This document shows positions 9,209 to 18,970 of a DNA stretch of 57,697 nucleotides, in pieces. The notes beneath the pieces are model-generated. The model saw only the letters and a list, made by a program, of their open reading frames with translations, searched no databases and was not told the origin of the DNA. A program made the position numbers and the translations under genes. Within the stretch, counting starts at the first letter, position 1; every line of letters starts with the position of its first letter. The stretch is from NCBI GenBank assembly GCA_016934415.1, contig JAFGSW010000038.1, forward strand, positions 1 through 57,697, written 5' to 3'. The stretch is from Spirochaetales bacterium (GTDB taxonomy: Bacteria > Spirochaetota > Spirochaetia > SZUA-6 > RPPD01).

Positions 9209-10273
9209 TTAATTTTCCCAATATTCGATATTGTTTTTATCGACGTATCCGGCTTTGCCTCCCGCAATAACCGGTGCCAAGCCCGAAGCGAATATTCCCG
9301 CTCCCTCGTACTTAAACGGGATAACGACCCGGCCGGTATGATCGATGAAGCCGATCGGGCCGCCCTGTCCGGCCGCCGCCAGCCCCTCGTTGAAGGATCC
9401 GGCTTGGTCGTATTGAAGCTGGATAACGACCCGGCCGGTCTGATCGATATAGCCATGCTTGCCGTTCAGTTCGACCGCGGCCAGCCCTTCCGTGAAGCTC
9501 CGGACGCTTGCATATTTGGGCGGGACGACTTCCCGACCCGTTTTATCAACGAATCCCCATGCGTCCTGCATCTCAATCGCCGCCAGCCCCTCGCTGAAGC
9601 TGTAAGCCCATTGGTATTTCATGGGAATGACGATTGCGCCTTTAGGATCGACAAACCCGTTTTTCTCGCCTTGCCTCACCATCGCCAAACCTTCAGCGAA
9701 GCTGTCGGCGAATTGGTAGATGAAGCCGCTCACTTCCCGGCCGTCCTTATCGATGTAGCCCCACATGTTATTCAAGATAACCGGCGCCAGGCCTTCGCTG
9801 AAGGAATCCGCCTGCTCATAGCGGAGGGGGACGACCAGCCGGCCGTTTTCAGTATAAAATCCGAATGTGCCGGCCGCGGCGACGACAGCCATGCCTTCCG
9901 CGACTTTTCCCACCTTGTCGTATTGCAGGGGAACCACGATGTGACCGGTTTTGTCGATGATGCCCCAGCGGCCGTCCTTTTTAACCGGGGCCAGCCCTCC
10001 CGTGAATGAGTCCGCCTCTTCGTATTGCGGCGGGACCGCTTCCCGGCCGCTGGTGTCGATATAACCGATCCGTATGTGCGGATTTTGCATCACCACCAAC
10101 GCGAGACCCTCGCGGAACGGGCGGGCGTAATCGTATTTCAGGGGTATGACGATTTCCTTCTTTTCGTTACAGAACCCCCACTTCTCTCCCTTGCGGAAAG
10201 GAATGGGATCGCGGCCGCAGGCCGTGATGAAAAACACCGCCAAAATGGAAAAAACAAATATCGATTTTTTCAT
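9209..10273 (-). CDS. WG-repeat lipoprotein
   Basis: 354 aa from the ATG at 10273, chosen for GGGAGG 8 bases upstream and the signal peptide ending in FFITAC (lipobox). The rest is a run of about eight WG/KWG-type repeats of ~45 residues with the recurring pattern GYIDxxGREVxPxQYxxAxSFxEGLAxV. Such beta-repeat proteins are common in surface lipoproteins of diderm bacteria; their ligands are mostly unknown. It is convergent with the PMT gene. A dispersed element 90-180 bases upstream carries a candidate promoter (10362-10390). Confidence 0.85.
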   Translation of the reverse strand: MKKSIFVFSILAVFFITACGRDPIPFRKGEKWGFCNEKKEIVIPLKYDYARPFREGLALVVMQNPHIRIGYIDTSGREAVPPQYEEADSFTGGLAPVKKDGRWGIIDKTGHIVVPLQYDKVGKVAEGMAVVAAAGTFGFYTENGRLVVPLRYEQADSFSEGLAPVILNNMWGYIDKDGREVSGFIYQFADSFAEGLAMVRQGEKNGFVDPKGAIVIPMKYQWAYSFSEGLAAIEMQDAWGFVDKTGREVVPPKYASVRSFTEGLAAVELNGKHGYIDQTGRVVIQLQYDQAGSFNEGLAAAGQGGPIGFIDHTGRVVIPFKYEGAGIFASGLAPVIAGGKAGYVDKNNIEYWEN

Positions 10274-10364
10274 GGCAATTACCTCCCGCGCGTATGATAT
10301 GCGCACCGGACATCATTGATTCTCCAACGGGCGAAGACATCGTACCATAACGATTTCGGAATTT

Positions 10365-10451
10365 ATACTCAATCGTTTTACATTTGCCATGCCGAGACTT
10401 TACTGAGTCTCGGCATGACAAAGAATCATAATCGAAAATACCCGACAAAGC
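10365..10451. repeat. Promoter-bearing dispersed palindrome, copy 1
   Basis: Begins ATACTCAATCG and contains a 15-bp stem (TGCCATGCCGAGACT at 10385-10399 with AGTCTCGGCATGACA at 10406-10420), then AAAGAATCATAATCG and AATACCCGACAAAGCG. A second copy lies at 48262-48349. On the minus strand the outer stem end (ATGGCA, 10390-10385) and TATAAA (10367-10362) are 17 bases apart, like a -35/-10 pair pointing at the WG-repeat gene. The remaining stretch up to 10556 has nothing else I recognise. Confidence 0.7.
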
Positions 10452-10556
10452 GCGGCCTTTCGGGCAAGAATCATCAGCGGCGATCATTCGGGACGTTTCC
10501 CCCGATGCTCTCCGGCCGATCATTTTCAATCCCGGGCAAGGCTCCGGGCGCCGACT

Positions 10557-12041
10557 TCATTCTTCTTCGTTCAGGAGATCTTGTTGTTGGCGGCACGGCT
10601 TGCAGATCTCGGCGGGATCTTCCTTGGGGAGCGGGCTCAGTTTTGTTTCCACCGTCCGTCCCGCCTCGGCACTGGTAAAGGGAAGCCGGCAACGCAGGAG
10701 CGAATCCTCCTCTTCGCGCTCCGCCAGATATTCAACGCCTTTATTCGTCAGCAAAGGCCGATGGACGCTGTCATACGACGGGCCGGCCGCGCCGTCCACC
10801 ACCACGAACCATTTTTTACCTTTCCGCCCGTTGTACATGATATGCTTTCCGTCGGGGCTGAATGTGGGCGCGGTGATTTCCTTGTAATCGAGCTCGGCCC
10901 CTGCCTTGCCGTCCAGAACGATGAACCATTTCTTGTTTTTTCGCGCTCCATAGATGAGGTGCCGGCCGTCGGCGCTGTATGTGAGTTGACCGCCGCCCGC
11001 GGTCTCATCGTAGGAGGGGCTGTGCCGGCTGTTTTCCACCACCACCCATGCTCCCGGAACGGCCGCGATGTAGGCGAAACCTTTGCCGCTCGGGTTTAAG
11101 GCGATGCTGCCCAGGGCGATGTCGACGTATCCCGGCCCTTCCCGGCCGTCCACCACCATCACCCACTGCCCGTCCTTTTTGACCGCGTACGCCAACCGAT
11201 GATCCTTGGGACCGAAAGCGATCGGGTCGATGTTCAAGGGCATCTCGTACTCCGGACCCTCTTTGGTGCCGTCCGTCACGACCAGCCGTTTTTCTCCCTT
11301 CGCCGCGCCGTACGCAAAATGCCGGCCGTCGAAGCTGAAAACGGGCGGGCCCACCCAGTCATACGGCTTGCCCTCACTGCCGTCCAGCACGACGAAGTGG
11401 AGGTTGTCTTCCGTCGCCGCGTACCCCAGGCGCTTCCCGTCCGGGCTCCAGACGGGTTCGCTCGTCGTATCGTAGAAGCGGCCGGGACGGTCGTCCGCCA
11501 CCACGGCCTGTTTGGCGTCCGATCCGGCCACGCAGGCGAAGCGCCGGCCGTCCGGGCTGAAGGCGAAAGATGCAAGACTGTCATACCCGGCCTTCAGGTC
11601 GACCCGGCCGTCCATGACAACATGCCATTTTTGATCCAGCCGCGCCCCATAAGCCAGGCGGTTCCCGTCCGGGCTGTACACGACGCAGGCGGGGTTGATT
11701 TCATCCACTTCGGGTCCCAGGGGCGCGCCATCCGCCACCATTCGCCACTTTGAGCCGTTCCTGGCGGAATAAGCGTAGTGACTGCCGTCGGGACTGAAGA
11801 CGATCGCTGAAATCTCATCGGATTCCAATGCACCCGGCCGACCGTCCACCACAGCGATCACCTTGCCGTTTTTATCGACCTGCGCCCAGGCGTAGTGCAG
11901 GTCATCCGCGCTGCGCCCGAAAACCTCCGGATTTGTGAGAACATCCGTCGCCCTGGCCGCGCAGCCCGCCAAACCCGCCGCCAGACATAAGGCGAAGACA
12001 ATCGCCGATATACCGGGGTTGATCCATTTCATAGCACGCAT
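10557..12041 (-). CDS. Lipoprotein beta-propeller with WD40-like (PD40/TolB-type) repeats
   Basis: 494 aa from the ATG at 12041, chosen because GAGAGG is 9 bases upstream. The signal peptide ends LAAGLAGC (lipobox). About ten repeats of ~42 residues follow with the pattern FSPDGxxxAYxAxxxxKWxVVxDGxxGP and a trailing YDxI, typical of PD40/TolB beta-propellers but with the extra conserved KWxVVxDG strand. The family usually mediates protein-protein or sugar contacts. It ends at a Glu-rich tail. It probably forms one or two propellers in the periplasm or at the surface. Divergently oriented to the clostripain-like gene. Confidence 0.8.
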   Translation of the reverse strand: MRAMKWINPGISAIVFALCLAAGLAGCAARATDVLTNPEVFGRSADDLHYAWAQVDKNGKVIAVVDGRPGALESDEISAIVFSPDGSHYAYSARNGSKWRMVADGAPLGPEVDEINPACVVYSPDGNRLAYGARLDQKWHVVMDGRVDLKAGYDSLASFAFSPDGRRFACVAGSDAKQAVVADDRPGRFYDTTSEPVWSPDGKRLGYAATEDNLHFVVLDGSEGKPYDWVGPPVFSFDGRHFAYGAAKGEKRLVVTDGTKEGPEYEMPLNIDPIAFGPKDHRLAYAVKKDGQWVMVVDGREGPGYVDIALGSIALNPSGKGFAYIAAVPGAWVVVENSRHSPSYDETAGGGQLTYSADGRHLIYGARKNKKWFIVLDGKAGAELDYKEITAPTFSPDGKHIMYNGRKGKKWFVVVDGAAGPSYDSVHRPLLTNKGVEYLAEREEEDSLLRCRLPFTSAEAGRTVETKLSPLPKEDPAEICKPCRQQQDLLNEEE

Positions 12042-12225
12042 GCGAAAAATACCTCTCAATCGGATAAAACTTGAATCGATAAAATGTTACATAAAATTAA
12101 CCTTTGCCACAACCATCAGTGGTATTTTTCAGATGAACGATTTTTTAATAAAAGGTATCCATCACAGGTTATCCCCCCGGAACGCGGTTATTTCGTTCAA
12201 ATGTAAGTATAATGATTTTAAAGCC

Positions 12226-12254
12226 TTGACGTTTGAACGGGACAAGGCTATCAT
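12226..12254 (+). promoter_or_regulatory. Sigma-70-type promoter of the clostripain-family gene
   Basis: TTGACG (12226-12231), a 17-base spacer, then TATCAT (12249-12254). The expected transcription start is about 12261, only ~11 bases before the ATG at 12272, giving a very short leader without a good Shine-Dalgarno. Confidence 0.65.
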
Positions 12255-12271
12255 TTGGTCCGGAACACGCT

Positions 12272-13489
12272 ATGAAGAGGGTTCAACTCATCCCGTTTCG
12301 CGTCATTTTGAGCATCGGGCTTCTCATATTTACGCTGTCGGGATGCATGATATCCTACCGCGTCGCTCGGTGGAATTTGATCGTCTACATGGACGGAGAC
12401 AACAGCCTGGACGAGATCGGCATCCAAAACATCAATGCCATGGAGCTCGCCGGGCCCGGGTCAACGTCCTCCGTGAACGTATTCGTACTGTATGACCGTT
12501 CCGCCGCGGGTGAGTGGACCGGCACCCGGCTGTATAAAATAAATTCGGATTGGGATTTGGATCATATTCATTCCCAGGTGATTGAGGACTACGGCGAGTT
12601 GGATATGTCCAATCCGGTTACCTTGCGGGATTTTATCATCAAATGCTACCAACTCAGCCCGGCCGACCACACCATCCTCACCCTCTGGGGACACGGCGAC
12701 GGCGTGCTGAACGGGCTCTGTCAGGATGAGTCGACCCCCGGTGATAATTTTCTGTCGATAGTCGAGGTGAGAACGGCGCTCGAAGAAGCGAGGGCGGTGA
12801 CCGGCAGAAAAATCGACATCGTCAACATGGACGTCTGCTCGATGCAGATGCTGGAAGTCGCCTACGAATGGAAAGACGAAGTGGATTTCCTGGTCGGCTC
12901 GGAAGCGGAAACACCGACTGACGGGAATAATTACTACGGAATTCTCCAGAGCTTAAAAAATTCCCCCATTTCCACCAGGGATGCGGCGATCGCGATTGTG
13001 GACGCGTGGTATGACTGGTGGTCTACCAGCACGTGGGACAGAACTTATTCGGCTCTCAGCCTGGGGGATGATTTCGACCGGCTCATTTCTGATTTTCAAA
13101 CATTCGCCACATTACTCAATGCAATCACCGATCCAACCAATAGAACGGAAGTCCGTAACAGTCGTTCGGCTTCGACTCTGTTTCCGAGTAGCGCATCAGC
13201 TTTAGACTACATGGATCTCCATTCTTTTGCCGATCAGCTCATCAATCATCTCACGGGGAGTACCGATGCAGTCAAGAATGCCGCCGCAGCGCTCATAACA
13301 GACCTCAACTCCGTGGTCATTCGCGACGTAAATACGAGTAATATGGTTGGAAACGCTCATGGCGTAAGTATCCTCCTGCCGGCGGATTCAGGCTATTGGG
13401 CCCCTTTTTCAGTTAATTATTCAAATTATAACTTAAGCCAGAACACTGATTGGAATGAATTTATACAGAATTTTGTCGTTAATTTTTGA
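12272..13489 (+). CDS. Clostripain-family (peptidase C11) lipoprotein
   Basis: 405 aa from the ATG at 12272. The signal peptide ends LIFTLSGC (lipobox). The body matches peptidase C11: WNLIVYMDGDNSLD at the start of the domain, the catalytic His in LWGHGDGVLNG and the catalytic Cys in VNMDVCSMQMLEVAYEW, then GSEAETPTDGNNYYGIL. C11 proteases cleave after basic residues and are often self-activated. Both catalytic residues are present, so it should be active, anchored to the envelope by its lipid. Monocistronic: followed by 200 bases and the aspS promoter. Confidence 0.88.
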   Translation: MKRVQLIPFRVILSIGLLIFTLSGCMISYRVARWNLIVYMDGDNSLDEIGIQNINAMELAGPGSTSSVNVFVLYDRSAAGEWTGTRLYKINSDWDLDHIHSQVIEDYGELDMSNPVTLRDFIIKCYQLSPADHTILTLWGHGDGVLNGLCQDESTPGDNFLSIVEVRTALEEARAVTGRKIDIVNMDVCSMQMLEVAYEWKDEVDFLVGSEAETPTDGNNYYGILQSLKNSPISTRDAAIAIVDAWYDWWSTSTWDRTYSALSLGDDFDRLISDFQTFATLLNAITDPTNRTEVRNSRSASTLFPSSASALDYMDLHSFADQLINHLTGSTDAVKNAAAALITDLNSVVIRDVNTSNMVGNAHGVSILLPADSGYWAPFSVNYSNYNLSQNTDWNEFIQNFVVNF

Positions 13490-13584
13490 TGAAATATTTT
13501 TACTTTGTTATAAAGTTTGCAAGTGCTAATTAAATGTTCGTTCGTTGAGCCCCCCGAAATAAATCGCACCTTCTCCCTCCTTCA

Positions 13585-13613
13585 TTGACAAATCGACCCT
13601 TCCATAATACACT
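13585..13613 (+). promoter_or_regulatory. Sigma-70-type promoter of aspS
   Basis: A perfect TTGACA (13585-13590), 17-base spacer and TACACT (13608-13613, 4 of 6 to consensus). The leader to the aspS ATG would be about 75 bases. Confidence 0.6.
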
Positions 13614-13695
13614 CGGACAACCTGCTCCACTTCTGCTCGATCGCAATTGCTACGGTCTCTCGCGATTTGCATAGTCGGACGGAACGAGGACACAT

Positions 13696-15495
13696 ATGCA
13701 TCCGTACAGGACACATACCTGCGCCGAGCTCCGCAAGAGCCATATCGGCGCCCAGGCCCGGCTGTCGGGCTGGATTCACAATAAGCGCGACCATGGCGGC
13801 GTGCTTTTCATCGACCTGCGCGACCACTACGGGATCACCCAGGTGGTGGTGCGCCCCGAATCCGGCTTCCTCGACGAGGCGTCCCGCCTGCACAAGGAAT
13901 CGGTCGTCATGTTCGAGGGCTCGGTGGAGGCGCGCGACGCGGAAAATCTGAACCCCAAGCTCCCGACCGGCGAAATCGACCTGGCGGCGCGGAGCTACGA
14001 AGTCCTGGGCAAATGCGCCGACGCGCCCATCTCCGTCTTCCCTGAGGAGGAATGTCCCGAGGAGACCCGCCTCGCCTACCGCTACTTGGACCTCCGGCGC
14101 TCGGGGCTGCACGCGAACATCGTCCTGCGCTCGCGGATCATCTCCCGCCTGCGCCGCATCATGGAGGAGCTCGGCTTTACGGAATACCAGACGCCGATTC
14201 TCACCGCCTCGAGCCCCGAGGGCGCGCGCGACTATCTCGTACCCGCCCGCCTGCACCCCGGAAAATTTTACGCCCTGCCCCAGGCGCCCCAGCAGTACAA
14301 ACAGCTCCTCATGACGGCGGGCTTCGACCGGTACTTCCAGATCGCGCCGTGCTTCCGCGACGAGGACGCGCGCGCCACCCGTTCCCCCGGCGAGTTCTAC
14401 CAGCTCGACGTCGAAATGTCGTTCGTCACGCAGGAGGACGTGTTCGCGGTCATCGAGCACGTGTTCACCAAAATTTTCTCCGAATTTTCGACGCGCGCCG
14501 TCACGTCCGCGCCCTTCCCGCGGCTCACCTTCAAGGAATCCCTCCTCGCCTACGGCACTGACAAGCCCGACCTGCGCAATCCCCTCCGCCTCATCGACGT
14601 GACGGATATTTTCAAGGCCGGCGACTTCCAGGCCTTCCGAAAGATCGTGGACAAGGGCGGCATCGTGCGCGCCCTGCCGGTCAAGGGCATCGCGGGCAAG
14701 CCGAAGAGCTTCTACGAGGAGCTTCTCGCCTTCGCCGTGGCCCTTGGGTCGGGAGGCCTCGCCTATCTCGTCTGGACCGGAGAAGACGTGAAGGGCCCCA
14801 TCGCCAAGGTCCTGCCGCAGACCGACCTGGAAAAACTGCGCCTGGCAGGCGGGCTTGAGAAGGGCGACGTCATGTTCTTCGTCTGCAACCAGCCCAAAAC
14901 AACCGTCCGCATCGCGGGAGAGCTCCGCACCAAGGTGGGCGAAATGCTGGGCCTCATTGAAGAAAACGTCTTCCGCTTCTGCTGGATCGTCGACTACCCC
15001 CTGTATGAGCTCGACGACGAGACGAAGCGCGTCGTTTTCTCCCACAACCCCTTCTCCATGCCCCAGGGCGGCCTCGAGGCGCTCAATTCCAAGGATCCCC
15101 TCGAAATCAAGGCTTTCCAGTACGACATCGTCTGCAACGGGATCGAGCTCTCCTCCGGCGCCATCCGCAATCACTCGCCCGAAATCATGTATAAGGCCTT
15201 CGAGATAGGGGGCTATAAAAAGGAGGAGGTCGAGAAGAATTTCTCCGCCCTTCTCACCGCCTTCAAGTACGGCGCCCCGCCCCACGGCGGCATCGCGCCG
15301 GGCGTGGACCGGCTCGTCATGCTCCTCGCCGGCGCGGACAACCTGCGGGACGTCACCGCCTTCCCCATGAACCAGAAGGCCGAGGAGACGATGATGGGCA
15401 CGCCCCGGCCGGCCACGAAGAAACAGCTCGAAGAGCTGCACATCCGGATCGCCGAGACGGCGCGGGGAAAAACAAAGGGCGCGGAAAAGCCCTGA
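13696..15495 (+). CDS. aspS: Aspartate--tRNA ligase
   Basis: 599 aa, the usual length for bacterial AspRS. It charges tRNA-Asp with aspartate in the cytoplasm. An N-terminal OB-fold anticodon-binding domain (LSGWIHNKRDHGGVLFIDLR) is followed by the class II core: YRYLDLRR, the flipping-loop region TASSPEGARDYLVPAR, motif 2 FRDEDARATRSPGEFYQLDV, an inserted GAD domain (~residues 290-420) and motif 3 GIAPGVDRLVMLLAGADNLR. The ATG has GAGGAC 5 bases upstream. The insertion domain marks the bacterial type. Whether it also charges tRNA-Asn cannot be settled here because gatCAB is not in the window. A DUF2284 gene follows 27 bases downstream. Confidence 0.97.
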   Translation: MHPYRTHTCAELRKSHIGAQARLSGWIHNKRDHGGVLFIDLRDHYGITQVVVRPESGFLDEASRLHKESVVMFEGSVEARDAENLNPKLPTGEIDLAARSYEVLGKCADAPISVFPEEECPEETRLAYRYLDLRRSGLHANIVLRSRIISRLRRIMEELGFTEYQTPILTASSPEGARDYLVPARLHPGKFYALPQAPQQYKQLLMTAGFDRYFQIAPCFRDEDARATRSPGEFYQLDVEMSFVTQEDVFAVIEHVFTKIFSEFSTRAVTSAPFPRLTFKESLLAYGTDKPDLRNPLRLIDVTDIFKAGDFQAFRKIVDKGGIVRALPVKGIAGKPKSFYEELLAFAVALGSGGLAYLVWTGEDVKGPIAKVLPQTDLEKLRLAGGLEKGDVMFFVCNQPKTTVRIAGELRTKVGEMLGLIEENVFRFCWIVDYPLYELDDETKRVVFSHNPFSMPQGGLEALNSKDPLEIKAFQYDIVCNGIELSSGAIRNHSPEIMYKAFEIGGYKKEEVEKNFSALLTAFKYGAPPHGGIAPGVDRLVMLLAGADNLRDVTAFPMNQKAEETMMGTPRPATKKQLEELHIRIAETARGKTKGAEKP

Positions 15496-15522
15496 CCTAT
15501 TCGGGACCGAAGGGACAAGGCG

Positions 15523-16059
15523 ATGGTCGACCGACAGCGCATCGAAGCCGCGGCCGTGAAGCGGGGGCTCCTCGATTTCAAGTGGATCGATCCTAGGGCG
15601 ATCGTGACCGCGCAGTGGGTGCGGGTGAAATGCGAGTTCGGCTGCCGCGACTACGGCCTGGGCGCCTGCCCGCCGAACACCCCGTCGGTGGCCGACTGCG
15701 GCCGCTTCTTCAACGAATACGAAACCGCCCTGCTCTTCCGCCTGAGCGTGGACGCGGACAAGGACGCGTACCCGGCCGCGTGGTCGAAGGACATGACGGC
15801 CAGGCTGCTTGAGATCGAGCGGGAGGCGTTTTTATCCGGCCACCAGAAGGCCTTCCTCCTCAACCAGACCTGCTGCGCCGCGTGCACCGACTGCCCGGGC
15901 ACGCGGGCCGAATGCCTGGACAAGGCCGCCTCGCGGCCCAGCCCGGAAGCTTTCGCGGTGGACGTGTACTCAACCGCCCGCAACGCGGGTTTCGACGTCC
16001 ATGTCATCGCGCACAATCCCTCGGAGATCAACCGGTTCGCGATTCTGCTGATCGAATGA
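15523..16059 (+). CDS. DUF2284 family metal-binding protein
   Basis: 178 aa. Cys clusters CEFGCRDYGLGACPP near the N-terminus and CCAACTDCPG later match the DUF2284 pattern of predicted metal-binding (possibly iron-sulfur) proteins; the C-terminus HNPSEINRFAILLIE is also typical. Function unknown. No signal peptide, so cytoplasmic. It starts 27 bases after aspS with AAGGCG before the ATG and is probably co-transcribed with it. Ends convergently with mnmA. Confidence 0.8.
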   Translation: MVDRQRIEAAAVKRGLLDFKWIDPRAIVTAQWVRVKCEFGCRDYGLGACPPNTPSVADCGRFFNEYETALLFRLSVDADKDAYPAAWSKDMTARLLEIEREAFLSGHQKAFLLNQTCCAACTDCPGTRAECLDKAASRPSPEAFAVDVYSTARNAGFDVHVIAHNPSEINRFAILLIE

Positions 16060-16112
16060 ACCTTTCCGCGGCCCAATGTACCTGCGGGGAAGGAACAAAA
16101 CGATTTCTAAAC

Positions 16113-17192
16113 TTATATCTCCGGCCGCTCGATGACCCCGCCCCCCATCACCGCGTCCCCGTCGTAAAAGACCGCCGATTGCCCCGGGGTGACGAATTCG
16201 GGCCGGTCGATGACGGCGCGCACCCGTCCGTCCCCGAGCGGCTCGAGGAGGCAGTCCGATTCATGCGTCTGGTAGCGGATCCTGACCCCGCAGCGCAGGG
16301 ATTTCTCCGGCGGGGCGATGAACCAGTTCGCGTTCCCGACCGTAAACTCGCGCCGCCCAGCCTCTTCCTCCCGGCCCACGATCACCCGGTTGCGTTCCGG
16401 ATCCACTCCGGCCACGTACCAGGGGCCGTCTCCCAGGCCCAGGCCCCGGCGCTGGCCCACGGTGTAGCCGATATAGCCCCGGTGCTCCCCGCGCTTCCGG
16501 CCCGCCGTGTCGACGATCTCCCCCGGCGCGCGCAAGTCCGCGCGGCCCGTTTCCCGCACGATAAAATCGATGTAGCTCGAATCCACGAAGCAGGCGTCCT
16601 GGCTCTCGGGCTCCTCGGCCGCGGACAGGCCGTGGAGCCTCGCGTATTCGATCGCTTCCTTTTTCAGCATCCCGCCGAGCGGGAAGACGAGCCGCGGCAG
16701 CAAGGCCTGCGGCAGGCGGTAGAGCATATAGGACTGGTCCTTCACAGGGTCGCGGCCCTTGCGGATGAAATATCGTCCGCCCTCGTTCCCGACGCGGGCG
16801 TAGTGGCCGGTGGCGAAGAGAAGCTCCTCGCCGTCCGAGAGCAGATTTTCGGCGAGGAGTTTTTTCCGGAGCTCGTCGTAGAACACCGTGAAGCGCACCC
16901 GCTCGTTGCAGCGCACGCAGGGGTTGGGCGTGGCTCCCGCGATGTAGGAGGCGATGAACTCGTCGACCACATCCCCGCGGAAGGCGGCCTGCACGTCGAC
17001 GACGAAATAGGGGATGGAGAGCTTGCGCGCCAGGTACTCGGCGCGCTTGAACACGGTGAGGCTGCAGCAGCGCGAGTCGGGCCAGATGAAATGGGTGGCG
17101 CCCACGAAGCGCGGATAACGGTCGCGCAGCAGCAGGGCCGCCGCGGAGGAATCCACGCCGCCGGAAAGGGCCACGGCCATGAGTTGATTCAT
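16113..17192 (-). CDS. mnmA: tRNA-specific 2-thiouridylase
   Basis: 359 aa, close to the family norm. It thiolates the wobble uridine (s2U34) of tRNA-Lys, -Glu and -Gln using ATP and sulfur relay. The PP-loop SGGVDSS is at residues 10-16, the first catalytic Cys region NPCVRCNERVRF at residues 90-101, and the second Cys in ESQDACFVDSSYIDF. TVGQRRGLGLG and the C-terminal beta-barrel follow. An SRCCSLTVFKRAEYLARKL segment replaces the more common substrate loop, as in a subset of MnmA proteins. I chose the ATG at 17192; a second ATG at 17180 is possible, and neither has a clear ribosome-binding site. Confidence 0.94.
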   Translation of the reverse strand: MNQLMAVALSGGVDSSAAALLLRDRYPRFVGATHFIWPDSRCCSLTVFKRAEYLARKLSIPYFVVDVQAAFRGDVVDEFIASYIAGATPNPCVRCNERVRFTVFYDELRKKLLAENLLSDGEELLFATGHYARVGNEGGRYFIRKGRDPVKDQSYMLYRLPQALLPRLVFPLGGMLKKEAIEYARLHGLSAAEEPESQDACFVDSSYIDFIVRETGRADLRAPGEIVDTAGRKRGEHRGYIGYTVGQRRGLGLGDGPWYVAGVDPERNRVIVGREEEAGRREFTVGNANWFIAPPEKSLRCGVRIRYQTHESDCLLEPLGDGRVRAVIDRPEFVTPGQSAVFYDGDAVMGGGVIERPEI

Positions 17193-17611
17193 GAATGGGA
17201 ATTTAGCACGGGCCGCGGCGAAAGGCAAATCCGGAACGGGCCGCGCGACCGGTTTCGCGATCGAATCGATTCATCGCAAAAAAACGGGCAATCGCGCCTG
17301 ACATCCCATATAATAACAAGTAGCAACGCGAGACGGGAAAGATCGTTTTCAGCCAACCCGCCGTGAAGCGGGCCGCGCCGATCAATTGACGCGACAGCGC
17401 GGCGTCGCTATACTGCCGCCTGAATCACGACAGCCCGATTCCGGACTCGCAACTTCGAAAGTCAAGCGAATATAAAGGTCGATCGAATCGCAGCCGGCCG
17501 TCCCGAGCGTCCCCCGGGCGCTTCAATGGCCGATGCCAACGCCGTCATCCCGCGCCTTCCCGGTCCCGGCCGGACGCGGCGGGTGATTAGTTTTTACACA
17601 GGAGTGTTTCG
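17193..17611. other. Intergenic region between divergent mnmA and GH30 gene
   Basis: 419 bases without a gene I can support. AGGAGT lies 6 bases before the GH30 ATG (ending near 17605). No clear promoter pair or repeat was found. Confidence 0.5.
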
Positions 17612-18970
17612 ATGAGCAAGAGCCCCTCCGCCAAAGCCGTCTTCCACGCTTCAACCGCCGATTCTTTTCCGGCAAAGCCGATCAATGTCCCGGCCGCCGA
17701 CGGTCGGCCGCACGTCGCGGTCTACCCCGAGGCAACGCGCCAGACCATCGAGGGGTTCGGCGGCTGTTTCAACGAGCAGGGTTGGCGTGCGCTCTCCGGA
17801 CTCGATCCGGCCGCCCGGCGCGAGGTGCTGCGCCGGCTCTTCGACCCGTCCGCAGGGCTCGGCCTGAACGTCTGCCGCGTTCCCATCGGGTCGAGCGATT
17901 ACGCCGTCGACCGCTACTCCCTGAACGAAACCGACGGCGACGTGGACATGAATCGGTTTTCCATTGAGCGGGACCGGGGATCGCTCATCCCCTACATCCG
18001 TGAAGCTCTGGCCTTCCAGCCGAAACTCAGGCTCTGGGGCTGCGCCTGGTCCCCGCCGACCTGGATGAAGGACAACCGGTCCTTCGACTCGGGCAATTTT
18101 CTCGACGATCCCCGGATCTACCGGGCGTACGCCCTCTACCTTCTCAAGTTCATCCGCGCCTACCGGGCCGAAGGGCTCGCCATGGAAGCCGTGGCCGTCC
18201 AGAACGAGCCCGGCACGCTCACGCATTACCCGTCGTGCGACTGGACCCAGGTCCAGTACCTCGTCTTCATCCGGGACCACCTCGGGCCGCTCTTCCGGGA
18301 GGAGGGGCTCCGCGACGCGATCATGCTCGGCATCTTCAACCAGCCGATGCTCATGGGCCACGCGCTCACCGTCCTCACCGACGAGCGCGCCCGGCGCCAC
18401 GTCTCGATCGGCGGCCTGCAGTGGTACGCGTTCGATCTGGCCAAGCAGATGAGGGCGGTCGCGCCCGGGCTCAAGCTGTGGCAGACAGAGACCGATTGCG
18501 GCAACTGGCCCTGGATGCCGGGCTTCGATCCGGAGATGCCGCAGAACGACCTCGGCTACGCCTGCTTTACCTGGGAAAAAATCCGCGACTGGCTCAAGGC
18601 CGGGGTCACGGTGTACGACCTCTGGAACATGGTGCTCGACCCGGCCGGGAAAAACATCGATTCCGAGCGCGCCTGGCCCCAGAACAGTCCGATCACGGTC
18701 GACCCCGGGACGCGCGCCGTCCGCTACACGCCCATGTACGCCGCGGTCGCGTCGTTCGCGCGGTTCGTCCCGCCCGGCTCGCGCATGCTCGAAAACGAAG
18801 GGCCGATCGGCGACGCCGTCGGCTTCATCGATCCCGCCGGCCGCACCGTCGTATCGCTTTACAACCGGAAAGGGACGCGGACCGACCTCCGGGTGCTCGT
18901 CCGGGATACGGTCTACAGCGTCGACATGGCGCCGCTTTCCTTCGGCACCCTGGTGGTGGAGGCGGAGTAG
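17612..18970 (+). CDS. GH30-family glycoside hydrolase (glucosylceramidase-like)
   Basis: 452 aa. A retaining (beta/alpha)8 glycosidase of the GH30 type: IEGFGGCFNEQGW, LGLNVCRVPIGSSDYA, LWGCAWSPPTWMKDN, acid/base Glu199 in VQNEPG and nucleophile Glu293 in LWQTETDCGNW. A beta-sandwich side domain closes the protein. Family members cleave beta-glucosides, glucosylceramide, beta-1,6-glucan or xylan. No signal peptide is visible, unlike most relatives, suggesting an intracellular enzyme acting on imported oligosaccharides or glycolipids. Strong ribosome-binding site AGGAGT. The TAG stop is the first three bases of dispersed palindrome copy B. Confidence 0.9.
   Translation: MSKSPSAKAVFHASTADSFPAKPINVPAADGRPHVAVYPEATRQTIEGFGGCFNEQGWRALSGLDPAARREVLRRLFDPSAGLGLNVCRVPIGSSDYAVDRYSLNETDGDVDMNRFSIERDRGSLIPYIREALAFQPKLRLWGCAWSPPTWMKDNRSFDSGNFLDDPRIYRAYALYLLKFIRAYRAEGLAMEAVAVQNEPGTLTHYPSCDWTQVQYLVFIRDHLGPLFREEGLRDAIMLGIFNQPMLMGHALTVLTDERARRHVSIGGLQWYAFDLAKQMRAVAPGLKLWQTETDCGNWPWMPGFDPEMPQNDLGYACFTWEKIRDWLKAGVTVYDLWNMVLDPAGKNIDSERAWPQNSPITVDPGTRAVRYTPMYAAVASFARFVPPGSRMLENEGPIGDAVGFIDPAGRTVVSLYNRKGTRTDLRVLVRDTVYSVDMAPLSFGTLVVEAE

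Noticed and set aside
13582-15441. Long antisense frame opposite aspS
   Set aside because: High GC with strong third-position bias keeps the antisense open; it has no domain, no ribosome-binding site, and covers a certain gene.
15882-17366. 494-aa plus-strand frame over mnmA
   Set aside because: Antisense shadow of mnmA; Arg/Pro/His-rich translation with no recognisable domain.
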